DNA of 64,000 bases. Origin: Pontederia crassipes. Taxonomy: Eukaryota > Streptophyta > Magnoliopsida > Commelinales > Pontederiaceae. Within the stretch, counting starts at the first letter, position 1; every line of letters starts with the position of its first letter. The notes under the pieces were generated by a model. That model was not told the DNA's origin and did no database searches. It was given only the letters and a program-made list of their open reading frames with translations. The stretch covers positions 25,528,689 to 25,592,688 of the forward strand of contig CM060186.1 of the NCBI GenBank assembly GCA_030549335.1, in the 5' to 3' direction. This document shows, piece by piece, positions 12,533 through 25,859 of this stretch. Position numbers and translations under genes: made by a program.

Positions 12533-15498
12533 ATGGAGGAGGGATCGGATCCGGGCGTCCCGGCGATGAGCCCGAACGGTGCCGCCGCTTCGGCACCGCC
12601 GCCGCCGCCTTCGAAGAAAGATCGCCATATTGTCACGTGGACGCCGGAGGTATTGGCTTGGTGTAGGTTGATTCTGTTAAAAAAGGGCGAATTTTGAAAC
12701 TTTCGGTATTCTGTTAGGGGGAAAAGTTGTTAATTTTCTTGCTTCGATTTTGTTAAAGGGGTTTAAAGGTTAGATGTTTATTCTGTTAAAAGGTTTCTTT
12801 TCTTTTTTTTTTTCTAAATGTTTTGTAATGTTTGGGGCTAACGGCAGGAGGACGACTTGCTTCGCGAACAAATCGCTCTTCATGGAACTGAAACGTTCGT
12901 ATATAATTCCTTTACGATGTCACTCATCATCTAGCTTCTCCAAATTATAAATGTGTAATTCGAATGGCTCTTGTTGCAGCAGTTGGACGAATATTGCGTC
13001 CAAGTTCAAGGGCAAGACTGGTCGCCAGTGCCGGAGAAGGTAAGCATTTCATTTGGGAGAATGAAGAAAGAAATGGAGTTGAAAATATTAGGGCTGCTAA
13101 ATTGAAGTAACTACGATTTGGTGTTGGAATTTTAGGTGGTCTACCTATCTTAGTTCGGAATGTAAAAAAGGGGGGTGGTCGGCTGAAGAGGACATGCTCT
13201 TGTGTGAGGTAAACAATTCCAGATTCTAGTATAGCTTATATTTCTTCGCCATTGTTGTAAATGGATTGAATCTGATACCTACTCTAACCTCACAATCTAC
13301 AAATTGGTGGATGATATCAACATAATTTGTATGTCTTTTATGTTCTGGGTATTATTTCATTTCTACTGTTTTAGTTGAAATTATTTCTACATCTACTAAA
13401 GAGTATTGGCTATGACCATTTGCATTGAAATTCTGGTTACTTGCTTATATATGACAAAAAGACCTATGGAATTTCACAGATCAAGATACATATGGTCTAA
13501 TTATGCTTCTTGCAATATTATTGGCCATGACCATTGCCCACTAATGGAACCCATGTGATTTGCAGGCTCAGAAGGTACTTGGGAATAGATGGACTGAAAT
13601 CACAAAAGTGGTTGCAGGCAGGTAATCTATATGGAGAATTTCTTTAGCCATTGACACCTTATGCTCCTGTGTGAACTAATACAGATCTTGTGTGTTCTTT
13701 TTCTGTTTAACAGAACTGATAATGCTGTGAAGAATCGTTTTTCCACCCTCTGCAAGAAAAGGGCAAAGATTGAGGCTTCATCAGATGATTTTTTTGTAAA
13801 TTCAGCCAACAAGAGACTTGTAGTTCAGATTGGACGTTCTAAGACTTTGGCAGGCGAATCAGAATTGGACAAGCAGATAAGGTATATTGAATATCAGAGC
13901 AGTGGCACCAAGAACCCATTCGAAAGCTTGTTTTCCTAAAAGTTTTTCATTTGTGAGATAGATTTCATAATTCTGACAATAAAGAGAATATTGAAAGACC
14001 CCTGGGGAAGGATGGAGAGGATGATTCAAGACGGCCTTCTGCAGTGTTTGCTCAGAACTGTAACACTGCTAGCACCTCATTAGCTAACACGAGGAAATCT
14101 TCCAGTGATGGTAAACAATGTATAAGTTTTTAGCTTATTTTCTGAGCTTTTAATTCTCGGAAGTTCCTAAATATTTTCTTACTTCTCAATCAGTTTCCGA
14201 GAACTATAGTCAAGCTACTTACCTTAAGAGGGATGATCCAAAGGTAACTGCCTTATTGCTAGAAGCTGAATTACTTAGTTCCCTTTCAGTGAAAGTCAAT
14301 GCTGAAAGCAGTGACCAGAGTCTTGATGACACATGGAAGCTGCTAGAAGGAACTTAGCTCTCTTGAGTTGTGCATTTTATTTTAATGATAGATGTAAATA
14401 TACTTTATATATACATAGTTTGAAATTCTAATGTGCAGGAACTTCAAGATATTTTGGTTCGAAGGGAAGAATACCAATCACCAGAAAAAGATGCTTCTCG
14501 AATCAACTTTCTAGTTGATGATATAAAAGACTTGATTGAGGGCTTAAAGAGAAATAATGTGGAAGAGCAGCAACCATTGAGGTAAGTTCTTACATTCTTC
14601 CATGATAGACATACGGGGACGCATGAAGGAAATCTGATGAAGAAACATGACAGGAAGTTGGATTCTCACAACCACACTCAAGAAAATTCCCAACACAACA
14701 CTGGATCAAGCTGTGACATGAAAAGTCAAAGTATATTTGCTGATAAGTCAGAAAGTTCTTTACAAGAGAGAGATACAACGATTTGTGTTTTTTCTGATGA
14801 TGCAACAAGCTTGGGAGAAAATATTTGTCCAGGTATCATTTAGTGTACATATTTGCAAAATGCAAAGCATAACAATTCCTATCAAGCACATTTTGCGGAG
14901 GCAAGTAGTTTATATACTTATAATCTTCCAGGAACGACCCTCATACCATCTGGAACTCCAGAGGTGGATAAAGAAAACTTATGTACCGCAGCACTCGAGG
15001 AATTTTGTTCTCCTATACAGACAGTCCTTCCATTCAATTCATTTGCAGATGGTGTTCCCAGTCCAGCATTTACTGCTAGTGTAAGTTGTGGTTTCTGTTA
15101 TCCTTTTCTACGACCCTTTTTCATTGTGACCACAAATTAAAAAAGAAAAAGAAGAGGGCCTCCATAGTTTTTTTCAAATGTCAAGTAATCATAATTTGAA
15201 TTTTCAAACTAATAATTAAGAATTTACAGGGAAATGCAGAGCCCTGGACAATATTTTTCTTTTTTGCCCAGCTTGTCACATTTAATTTAAATCATTGCTG
15301 CAACAAGTTAAATTCCTTTCACATTGAGAATGATCAAAGGTATTGCTACTCTATAAATTAATCTTAACAATTTGTATTCTTTGAACTATCCAGGAGAGAC
15401 AATTCCTACAGGATGTGCTGGATCTATCATCGCCAAGCCCCAGCCCACATCTCTCTAAAGTGCCATCATGTAAAAGGGTTCTTCTAGACAGTCTTTAG
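12533..15498 (+). CDS. R2R3-MYB transcription factor, FOUR LIPS/MYB88 clade
   Basis: Exons: 12533-12649, 12848-12894, 12983-13039, 13136-13208, 13566-13621, 13714-13881, 13962-14110, 14194-14339, 14439-14581, 14609-14832, 14932-15080, 15394-15498. All join in frame to 477 residues (Arabidopsis FLP is a little shorter). R2 carries W35, W56, W75; R3 carries W88, W107 and F126, with GRTDNAVKNRF. Downstream blocks match the clade: KVTALLLEAELLSSL, FVNSANKRL, and the C-terminal CKRVLLDSL. Family knowledge: nuclear repressor of cell-cycle genes that ends stomatal-lineage divisions. Oddities: the junction after 14339 has CT instead of a GT donor, so unspliced reading adds LLEGT and stops at 14355-14357 (276 residues); and the exon 3 acceptor is a tandem CAGCAG. 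Whether the gene is intact therefore depends on splicing. Clade assignment is firm; functional status is uncertain. Confidence 0.9.
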
Positions 15499-16138
15499 CT
15501 ATCTTACTATGTATAGGTTCTCCCCTTGTCTTAAACATCCCACATTTTATAGGCGTAAACCATTTCCCATATCATTCCAAGACATCTGTTTATGGAAATA
15601 GTAAGTCTTGGTCATTGTTCATTTTCTCATCCTTTAGCACAATGCATAACCTGTCCATCTTTGTTGTATGGCAGGTGTATAGGCCTAAGCATATAGATAG
15701 GTATGTTCGACTGGCAGTCTTCGATCATGCTAGCTTTAGTCATCAAACTGTGGTACTTCTGCTTGTTACCATTTTAGTATCAAGTGCAGAAGTTAGTCCT
15801 TTTAATTCTTCATATTTTTCATGTGAGAGTGTTTCCATCCTTGTTCAGTTTATTGCTTCGTCATTTACTGTATATAGATGCATTGTAAGCCTATATTTAG
15901 GTATTCATACAAGCCACTTTCTCAAAAGAAGCTGGCTAGCCATACATCTGTGTTTTTGGTCGTGCGCAAGATATAGAATAATCTTGTTTGTATGGTCTTG
16001 TAAGGAGTTCACCTTTGTCTTTTTAATCTATTGAAGGTGGATTGGTTAAACCTGCTTCCTTGTCCTAGACAAGAATATAGTTTGTAATGTTTGTAAACTT
16101 TTTAAGTGTCAATGGGTTTGAGAACACTTATGTGTGAT
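15499..16138. other. MYB gene 3' flank
   Basis: Presumed 3' UTR and short T-rich spacer up to the target duplication of the gypsy element. An open frame at 15615-16034 has no recognisable protein. Confidence 0.5.
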
Positions 16139-16143
16139 AAAGT

Positions 16144-17723
16144 TGTGATGCTTTTAAAATTCATCCTTCTGCCACATGTCAATTAGGCCTTGGCTCGGCA
16201 TTACTTATAATTAATTATCCTTGGACTTTCACAGATCAACAAAAAAAATAAGCAACAATAATAACAAACTAATTTTATTGAAGTGTGGAAGCTAACACAT
16301 CCATTGTTCCTAATAGTTCTCCAACTCCAATAAACTTTTAAATAACTAGTACATCAAAGTAGCAATAATAATAAATGCTCTAATATTATATTCCCATGTG
16401 TAATTTCATCACCATGAGCGTTGTCATTGCACTTGTCTCCATCTATTCTTCAATTACCTATGAGATTCAAATACATGAATATGACATATCGATAAGTAAT
16501 TACGCTCATTATATAAGATAATATTATAGATAAAATAAGTTAACAAAAGAGAATAAACTTTAAGCAATTAATAAAACAATAAAACTGATATAACATATCT
16601 TTTTCTTTTCTTTTCCTTTCATTTCATTCTTAACCATTCTTTTTTGACGTGTTACACGACATCATTTACATTAACAATTTGAGTTCTTTCTATTTTGGGT
16701 GCATTATGACACTTTCATGCATATAGTCAAGGTGGAAACACTAGAGTAGTACTTTAGGCTAAAAAATAAAATATAGATCTTGGGATCTCCATTACAATGG
16801 GTGCACAAAACTTTTATCTTTTGACCTAATTATTAGTCCTTATACTTTTAAGATTCAATAAACATTATAGGAGTAAAAGTGTGCTTTCACAATAAACTAA
16901 TTAAAAAGACTTTACCATCAGAAATTGTAATAAAATCCATGCTGGGTACCTTCAAACTTGGGATAGGTTTGGACCACATACAGAACCATATTATGCAAAA
17001 ACTAATTCTAGTCTCTTTCCTAATGTAATCCGCGCCCGGGTACAAAGTGGCTCAAGCTGAGTCTATCAATGGATAATTTTGAACCTTTCCAACTACAAAA
17101 ACACATCTCATGAGTCATTGTGACCAAACACGGGTTGGATGGTCAAAGATTTGAGTTCGATTTTCACTAAATCCAGGTCGAATTCAAAGTTCGCCATGCT
17201 AGGTTGACTATTTGTTGAAAAACTCTGGTCGCATTTCTTCAGCACGTGTCGAGTTTCGCCCCTTCTAAACTTGCCATTTTTCGAAGGTTGAACTCCAATT
17301 CATGTATTAGCTATTTCTTTTGACATAAAAAGTTGGATGCTCGACTTCCGATGGCCTAAGGTAGTAGTCATGCATATGCATCGAGGAGGAAGAACTAGGA
17401 GTCAAAAGTTGGAGGAAAACTATTTCTTTGGGTAAAGGGAGGCAAGTTGGGGAAGGGGTTTAAATTATAAGAAAAAATAATTTCAGGATTAATTTAATTA
17501 TAATATGAAAATAAGTTATAATCCACCTATATACCCTATCTATAACCTTATTAATTAGACCATTTATTCTTTCTTTTCTTTACCTTTCTCTTTTTTAATT
17601 CAAATTCTTATCTTTACTCTATATCAATTATCCTTTATTTAGAAAGGTTTTTTGGAATTATTTAAATAAATAATTTTATTATGTGTCTAATTAGATAATT
17701 TTGAAATTTCTTGGGATGTCACA
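16144..17723 (-). repeat. 3' LTR of the gypsy element
   Basis: Starts TGTGATGCTTTTAAAATTCA and ends TTGGGATGTCACA. It aligns in order with the pieces of the right LTR (start TGTAACGCTCTCAAAATTCA, end TTGGGGTGTTACA). It is uninterrupted and gives the unit length of 1580 bp. Confidence 0.9.
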
Positions 17724-17989
17724 TTATTACTCCCTTAAAGAAAAGTTCACACTCAAATTTTGTTCGTGAGGACTCAACGAATAGATGTGAGAATTGTTGG
17801 CACATTTTTAATCCTAGCTCCCAAATGGCTTCATTGCGTTGGTGGCATTTTTAGGAAACTTTAACTAGTGTCACTTCTTTATTCTCTTGCCGTTGGGTTT
17901 GATACTCCTTGTAATATTCAACATCACATTTGCTTCATCATGCTTGTACTTTCTCATAAGAAATACGTTGTAACATATTATATACTCTT

Positions 17990-18420
17990 CCATATGAAGG
18001 AGTAAGGCCAATCCACATGCTACTTTACCAACCAATTCTAGTATCTCATACGATCCTACATATCGGGGACTTAGTTTTCCTTTTTTTGCTGAACTACATT
18101 ACCCCTTTAGTCAGAGATACCTTTAACTAAACTTGATTACCTTCCTTGAAAATTTGTTTCCTTCTTTCTCTATCTGTGGCATCAATAGCTTTGCATCCAA
18201 TATTTTCTTTTCACTCACCTAATTCTAATATTTGGAATAACGACATGGCCTTTCGTAAAGTACCTCAAATGATGTCTTGTTTATATTGGAATAGTAGCTA
18301 TTATTAAAGGTGAATTCTATCAACAAAAATTATCATCTCAAGTTCCATGTCAATCGATAGCAATGTTGTGTTTGAGAAGGAGGAATCTTTGCAAATTTTA
18401 AATTCAACTTAAGATGTGTG
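17990..18420 (-). pseudogene. Gypsy integrase C-terminal remnant
   Basis: The minus strand shows fragments of the gypsy integrase: a block resembling the domain before the C-terminal core (NKTSFEVLYERP, rc of about 18240-18290), then RKQIFKEGNQV and KVSLTKGVM with intervening stops (rc of about 18060-18180). It is broken by several stops and frameshifts. Confidence 0.75.
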
Positions 18421-20130
18421 TTGCTGAAAATGAAAAATGAGTTGAAGCAAATGAAATAAAAGGGTCTGATGAAAGTAAATGATTACACTGATTTTTAGGT
18501 GTCTTTTGATATTGAAGATAATATAAAAGAAAAGATGAGGATGGACAAATTCGACTACTCAATAAGATTGCTAGCCAAGGACTTACAGGAGATGCTTTGG
18601 GTTAGGATTAATATTCTTTGATCTTTGAAGATGGTTGACTGCCCCTAAATATGCGTATAAGTATAGCATCGTGATAGGCATCACTCAGCTCGTCTGCAAC
18701 ACTGGCTATTGGGGTCATACACTTAGTTCTAGCAACACTCATGTGCATTACACGGATAGATGAACTAAATCCTTTCTACAAAGATTGAGGGGGTTCTCCA
18801 TGAGATAACTGGAGAGTCAAAATGACCTCTCAGCCTGAATTGATCTCCAATAAATGAAGATAACCTTCTCGGGTTGGAGAACCTCGGTAGTCGATGATTG
18901 CGTAAAAACAATGAAAATTCAAGCAAGTAGAGTCCTATCTAACAATGAAAATCATGACTCTAAATGACCTCTCTAAGAATTACCCTATATCTATGTGTCC
19001 TCTCGGATCCTCCATAGGCGTAAGAGATGAAAACTCCATTGGGTTGGAAGTCGTGGAATCAATAAGGAATGAACGAAAGCGAAAAGAAGATGGTGTTGAA
19101 CAATGAGTGATACAAGTTCAGCTCTGAAAATGTGCAGCTCGTGATTCCTTTTTGGATGATTGAAGTCCTATCCCAACTCTTGGCATGCGTACAAAATTTT
19201 AATACCAAACATCCCTTTCGGATTGGAAATCCAAGAGCATATGCTGCCTGAATCGAAAACCATAGACCATTAGCACAAGAACACACGACTGAATGGCAAT
19301 AAGGTAACTCTTTTTAGCTTCTTTACCTCTCGACATTCAACTGAACAAAGGGTATAGCTCCCTCTCAGGTTGCATTCACGACAAGCTTCATAGATCAATC
19401 AATACACAAAACCATTACCATAGATTCAGCAAAATGAAATAGGAACCAATTCATTAACCAGAAAGGAAATCAGACAATCAGCAACGAAAGGAAATCAGAA
19501 AGATAACATAGTACTAAAACATTCAGAGCACACACATCCCCCAACCTTAGCGGCTGGTTTAGTTACAACTCATGTTCCAAGTAGGTGACACAACACTCAT
19601 GAATACCAATGTTCATTCCTCCAATCCTCTCTTCCTTCCTCTCTCTCTCACCTCCCAAAATTGATCAACCACACTTCTCCTTTCTCCCCAAGCCAAATGG
19701 CCCCCTTCTTTCTGATTCTAGGATCCCCCTTTATGTCGCTCCCAGCACTACTTATATAGTCCTTTATGTCTCCACCGCCAACTGCCCCTTCGATTGGTGC
19801 ATTTTCTTGTAGTCCTCATTTGTTTGCATCCCTTAGCGTCTTTATGTTTTTTATGCCCATGGAAGCTTCCTCCTCTGTCAGGTCTAGAGGGATGTAGCTA
19901 CTGGTCCCCAATTGTAAAAAAGGGTGTTTTGTTGTTTTGGTCTTATGCACTAGAAGCAGAACGTCTTATGAAACATGACCAATTACATTCCTCCATCGAT
20001 CAGCCGATTGGAAGCTTCTTCAAGGGTTGAGGCATCAAAGGAGAAGCACACATGAGCCCTTTTTACAATAGTAAACTTTGATGTGGACAAGTAGATCGTA
20101 TTGCATATAAGTATAATTCATGCATTAAGG
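18421..20130. other. Unassigned insertion of about 1.7 kb inside the gypsy integrase region
   Basis: This stretch separates integrase sequence on its left from the RNase H/pol hinge on its right and shows no gypsy coding. It has a TATA-like ACTTATATAGTCC at about 19750 after a pyrimidine-rich tract, and repeated words such as CTCTCGG and GAGAACC, which fit an LTR-like sequence. Exact ends and a target duplication were not found, so the class is uncertain. Confidence 0.4.
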
Positions 20131-20149
20131 GTTAAAATTTCAATCATTA

Positions 20150-21500
20150 TGAACAAAATGCATGCTTAACAAGTACGACAACATGTATATATATTCTCCC
20201 CGTCACTTGGGAATGCAAGTGATCATTTTCATTTCCTATTTAGTGCATCAACCATTGAATTAGACTTGCATGGGTGATAGTTGATAGGGAATTCATAATC
20301 CTTTAGTAGCTCTATCCATCGCCTTCACCTCATATTGAGGTCGCTTTGAGTGAAGACATGTTTTAAACTTTTATGATATGTAAACACTTCAAATTATTAT
20401 CTATACAGATAATGTCTACACGACCTTAAGGCAAAAATTATTATAGCCAATTTCAAGTCATTGGTGGGGTAGTTCTGCTTCTTTAGTCGTCTAAATGTAT
20501 AAGCTATTACTTTTTCATGCTGCATCAATACATATCCAAGGCTTGTCCCACATGCATCTACCCAATTTTAGAAGGAATGGTTATCAGCTTCTTCTTCAAC
20601 TCTTGGAAGTTATTCTCACACTTTTGGGATCATATAAACTTTTCTCTTTTTTCTTGTCAGCTTGGTAAGTGGAGCAGGTGTGTTGAATTTATGATATAAT
20701 ATCCTGCAAGACCCAAAAACTTTGAATCTATCCACTTCTTAACTATCTCCACTTTCGACAAACCTATTGAAATACCATCCTTGGATACAATGTGGCATAA
20801 GAAAATGATCTCCTCACATAGAGCTTGTGTTGCCTCAAAGTTTCTAGGACCATTCTCAAGTGTTCCTTGTGTTGTTCTTCATTCTTGAATACATCAACAT
20901 ATCATCCAAAAATGCTATGATGAATTGATCCAAGTGGCTTGAATACTTTGTTCATGAGATCCATGGTGCAACTAGTGTGTTGACTAATCTGTTCGACATC
21001 ACTAGGAACTTATAGTGTCCATACCTCGTCTGAAAGGTAGTCTTCGGTATACCCTCATCTATCACACATAGCTTGTGGTACCTACTTTTTTAGATTTATT
21101 TTTTTAAAACACCTTTATCTTTGAGAGTTGATTAAATAAGTCATTGATTCATGAAAAGTGGTACTTATTCTTGATTGTAATTTTATTTAGCATGTTATAA
21201 TCAATGCAGAGTCTGAGTGATCCATTTTTTCTCTAAAAATAATACATGAGCATTCAATGTGACACACTCGGACAGATGAAGCCTCTATCAAGTAGCTCAT
21301 GTATCTATTTATTCAATTCCAATAATTATGTTGGTGCCATCCCATCCAGTGCCTTCAAAATTAGAGTCATTTCTGACAGTAGCTCAATGTGGAAGTTTAC
21401 CTCATTCTCGGTGGGAATCCTGAAATATCTTCTAGGAATACATTTAAATTTTTTTCAACCACTTTTATCTAGTGTTTATCTTTTATTGAGGAATATGTAG
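20150..21500 (-). pseudogene. Gypsy reverse transcriptase and RNase H remnant
   Basis: Minus strand: the RT core with RYGHYKFLVM and then IAFLDDMLMYS (catalytic DD pair retained; rc of about 20899-20925), followed by KNNTRNT. The ADALNRK block that ends the RNase H region is at about rc 20230-20250. Interrupted by stop codons, including one directly after the RT palm helix. Confidence 0.8.
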
Positions 21501-22600
21501 TCGTTACACTAGCAAAAATCCCTTGCATCCCTCGTGTAATGATGTTTTATAGGTTTTGATTGCTAACATTATGACTTTGTTGTCCTTTTCATATGTGGTT
21601 CCTCTAATGATTTCTTAAGACTTTTCCTTTCTCCTTGTTATTATCTTTTTTTTCTTGAATATGATGGATGCCTCATGGTAGGACTACCAACCAATACCCA
21701 AGATCACATCATAGTTACATCAGGAAAATAATCAGATCGATTGGGAAATTATGTCCTTCGATGTAGATCAATACTTTGGGTAGGTATTTCGTGGTGTGAA
21801 TACTATCCATTGGGGTAGTGATCCCATCCCATGCTTGAGACATTTAACTTAAACCTCTAATAATTTAGCACATTATTCAAAGATAAAGAAATATGTGACT
21901 TCTGAATCAAATAACATAGTGGTTAATAGTATAGAAATAGAGACATCAACATTATCTTGTGGAGCCTCAATAGCCACATTGTAGATCCTTCCTTGGACCA
22001 GTTGATTAGTGCCTCTTGCGCTTGTTTGATTCTTGTGCATTGCGGATTGGGCTATCCCTATTGAAATGATATGGTTATCCACATTGGAAGCACGTTCTAT
22101 TCTTGGGCATGCATTAACCTAGATGTGTGCGTCTAGAGAAGCCACATGGGACCACTAATTGAGGGGCCTATTGGGCTTACACTCACTATTGTGTTTGTTG
22201 TTTGTGACTATAAGGACATTTGTTATTGCAATTGTTGAGCCCTCTTTTGTTTCTACTATTTGGGCCTCTGTGCCATTGTTGGGATGGATTGTTATTTGGG
22301 CCTCTGTGCTATTTGGGCCTCGACTTATTATTTCAATGACCATAACATGTTTGGTGCTGACCATCTTCTTTTCTGGGCTAGTTTTGCTCAGAACATTTTC
22401 CGTTGTTCTTATTCTTTCTTGTATGCTGCCATTTCACACATTCCTTTTCATCATTACTACCAAATAGGCAGCCACGCTTAGAGATTTGCAATTTCTAGGC
22501 AAACCAAGGTCTTCACCTTTGGTCCTAGGTTAAGTCACTCAATGGACTGAGTGGCATGATATTCAAAGAGGGTTGAGTGCTTGATCAAGTGCTCAACACT
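21501..22600 (-). pseudogene. Gypsy gag/protease region with degenerate zinc knuckle
   Basis: At rc 22092-22050 the peptide reads C-F-Q-C-G-stop-P-Y-H-F-N-R-D-S, a CCHC knuckle with a stop in the loop and the last Cys replaced by Ser. Protease and gag sequence around it is too broken to delimit. Confidence 0.6.
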
Positions 22601-23111
22601 AATAATTTCCTTTAATTATGTTTAAAAATTCTCTTTGCTTCATGTCCCCTTGTACTACAGGAAATAACACACCCAAAGGCTCTTCTAAAATCAGCCAATG
22701 AGCTTGTTTATTGCAAATAGCACTTTCTTTTTTTTCAACAATTTACGAGTTTAAGGTCTCATTGATGGCTTCAGTCCATCGTTCAGTGGTGTTGAAGGTA
22801 TTAGTCCCATCAAACTGGGATAGTTTGAGCTTCATAAACTTTTAGATAGTGCTCCTTCTAGGATTGGACTATTGAGGCCCATTATTGAAGCATTAGGGGT
22901 GCCTCCTATTGTTGACAATTGCTAGAATTATCCCTTTGGGAGACCCAATCAGCTTGACTAGAAATCATCTACAAGGCATACAATTCAATTTAGTTAGACA
23001 ATATGAGTCAAACTAAAATTTTACTTTGCTTTCTTTGGGAGGCATGACAATAGTTCATGATTCTTGAGCTTGGACTTTCAATTTCTATATCTTATGGAAG
23101 CCTAGGACTTT

Positions 23112-23126
23112 GGGCTTTAATACCAA
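23112..23126 (-). other. Primer binding site of the gypsy element
   Basis: On the minus strand, directly after the LTR end, the sequence is TTGGTATTAAAGCCC, close to the standard initiator-Met site TGGTATCAGAGCC, with three substitutions. Confidence 0.8.
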
Positions 23127-24142
23127 TGTAACGCTCTCAAAATTCACCCTCATACCACGTGATAATTGGAGGGTCGGCATTATTTACAATTAATTCTTAT
23201 TTGGGTTTCATAGTTTAATATAGGAAAAAACAACAATAATAACAAACTAATTTCATAATAACAAACACATCTATTGTTCCTAATAATTCTCCAACTCTAA
23301 CAAACTATCAAATAACTATTACATTAGAATAGCAATAATAATAAATGCCCTCCATTTATTCTTCAATTACCTATGAGATTCAAACATAGGGAATGAAATA
23401 TTCATGACCAATTTCACACAGTATATAAGATAATACATATGAATAAAATAATTTAACAAAAAGAAAATAAACTTTATGAAATTATAAAGCAATAAAAGCG
23501 ATATAACATTTCTTTTTTTTCCTTTCATTCCATTCTTTTCATTTGTAGTCATCTTCTTGGCATGTCGCACATCTTTTATTTTAGTAATACTATAGGACTT
23601 CTATATGTGTTGTCCTAAGTGAGCTCGAAATTTTTTATTCTAAGTTTCTTAAGGTCAAAGTAGACCAATCCAAGACTAGAGAAGCACTTTAGGCAAAAAA
23701 AAAATATATATAGATCTTAGGATAATAAAAATTACCGAAGTAGGAATGCGTGCAGGAACCCCATATTCTTTAACTATTGTGTTTTGGTATATTCGGCTGC
23801 GCATGACAATTCCATATTGCGACTTATCTTTGACCTAATTATCAGTTCTTATAATTTGCATTTTCATATTAAACATTAAAGTGGTGAAAATGACATTTCA
23901 TAATAAACTAATTAAAAATACATTACTATAAAAAATTGTAACAAAATTTGAGTCGGGTACCTTCAAAGTTGGGATGGGGTTTGGATTGAATGCGGGTTGT
24001 GTGTGGGTACAACATGGGCCATGTTTCGCAAAATCTAATTCTAGTGATTTTCACAATGAAGTGCGAGCTAGGTCTGAGGTGACTCTGGTCAACTGCAACG
24101 AGAATTCTAAACCTTTCTAACTACATAAGCTCAGGCCGGTGT

Positions 24143-25709
24143 CACTACAAAAAAATGCTTTTTTCATACAGTTTCGACCGTCTGAAAAATGAAGGAAACC
24201 CTCTGAAGCTTATGTTTCAGACGGTTTTACCGATGAATCAGTTCGGTCGAAAAAGAGGGCATCGCAAAACCATTTTTGATGGCTTAAAAAAATTCGTCAG
24301 AAGTTTCAACGGGTACAACTTCCGGCGGTCACAACCGTCGAATATTTTGGCGGTCGCAATCGTCAAAACATTCCGGTGACTGCAACCATCAAAAATTCCA
24401 GCGGCCGTAATCGTTGCAACTTTCGATCCGGCCGACCGCTGGTGCCGTGGGCAGCCGGCCGGATCAACCAAATCTGTCGCAGGCGTGCCGAATCCGACTG
24501 ACCGCCCACGGCCGGATCCGGCTGCATAGGCAAGATCTGCCTCAGGCGGGCTAGATCTAGCCACGGGAGGCTAGATCAGGCCGCCCGCGGCCAGATCCGA
24601 ACGGCGGCGATAGTTCCGGCCGCCCCGGGGCCAAATCCGGTCACCGACGGCAGATCCGGCCGCTCGTGACCAGATATGATTGCCAGGCGGCAGATCAGGC
24701 CACTGGCGTCCGATCGGAGAGGGAGATGAAGAGAGAGGTCAATGTGGTCGGAGCCGGAGCCGGAGGAAGACGAAGCTCGAGAGAGAGGGTCGCCGGCGGG
24801 TCGCCGTCCAGGCAGAACTCATCGCGCTGGTCGCGGCAGGTGAGGGAGAGAGAGGAGAGAGGGAGAAGGTCATATATAGGGATAGAAAGAGGGGAAAGCG
24901 GGAAAAGGGTAAAAAATAGCGGGGAGATCAGGGGAAAAGGAAGGAAAAGCAGCATGAAAATTATTTTTTACTTACCGACGGCCAAGGCCGTCGAAACTTG
25001 CGACGGAGCTCGGGCCGTCGGAAGTTCTGACTGTCGGAAATATTAATATATATATTATGATATATAAGATTATAGTATTTAATTATTATTATAATTACCG
25101 ACGGTCCGGACCGTCTGAACTTGCGATGGTCCAAACTATCGGTAATTATAATAATAAAATACTAATTATATTATATATTATGATATATTAGATTTATAAT
25201 ATTTAATTGATTTTATGATTACCGACGATCCGGACCGTCGAAACTTCCGACGGTCAAAACTATCGGTAATTATAATAATAAAATACTAATTATATTATAT
25301 ATTATGATATATAATATTATAATATTTAATTATTTTTGCAATTACCGACGGTCCGAACCATCGGAACTTCCGACAGTTCATATCGTCGGCAATTATAATA
25401 ATAAAATACCTACTATATTATATATTATGATATATAAAATTATAATATTTAATTATTTTTACGATTACCGACGGTCTGAACTGTCGAAACTTGCGATGGA
25501 AAGGGAGTCATCGAAACTTCTGATGTTTTTAATTGTCAAAAAAGAAAATAATAGTATAAGAAATTCCATGTTTTATTTATTTTATCTCCGACAGTCTTGA
25601 CCGTTAAAAGTTCTGATGGATTGATATCCATCTCAAATCCGTCGCAAATTGCGAAGGATTTTTGTCCGTCGAAAATTATCCATCAGAAAATCTCAATTTT
25701 CTAGTAGTG
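24143..25709. mobile_element. Non-autonomous CACTA (En/Spm) element 1
   Basis: Terminal CACTACAAAAAAATGC at the left and CTAGTAGTG at the right, with a 3-bp target duplication TGT at 24140-24142 and 25710-25712. Size 1567 bp. It is filled with GACGGT/CCGTCGG-type subterminal repeats and a GC-rich central part (about 24400-24900). Short open frames give only repeat-derived peptides; no transposase is present. Confidence 0.9.
25097..25590. repeat. Four tandem units of about 123 bp in CACTA element 1
   Basis: Units begin with ACCGACG at 25097, 25221, 25344 and 25467. Each has a palindrome-like CCGACGGTCCGGACCGTCGG core (variously mutated), followed by ATAATAATAAAATACTAATTATATTATA-type spacer. 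The palindromes could fold into strong hairpins. Confidence 0.85.
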
Positions 25710-25859
25710 TGTAACCCAAACTTGGGCCGGATCATGGAACAAACTCCGCACACCCCTAGCTCATCTTGACCAAACCCGGGCTAGGTTTTTTCAACGCGGG
25801 TCAGGTTCCATCTTACCGCAAATTTTTCAAAAATTTAACTCCAATTCATGATCTATAAA

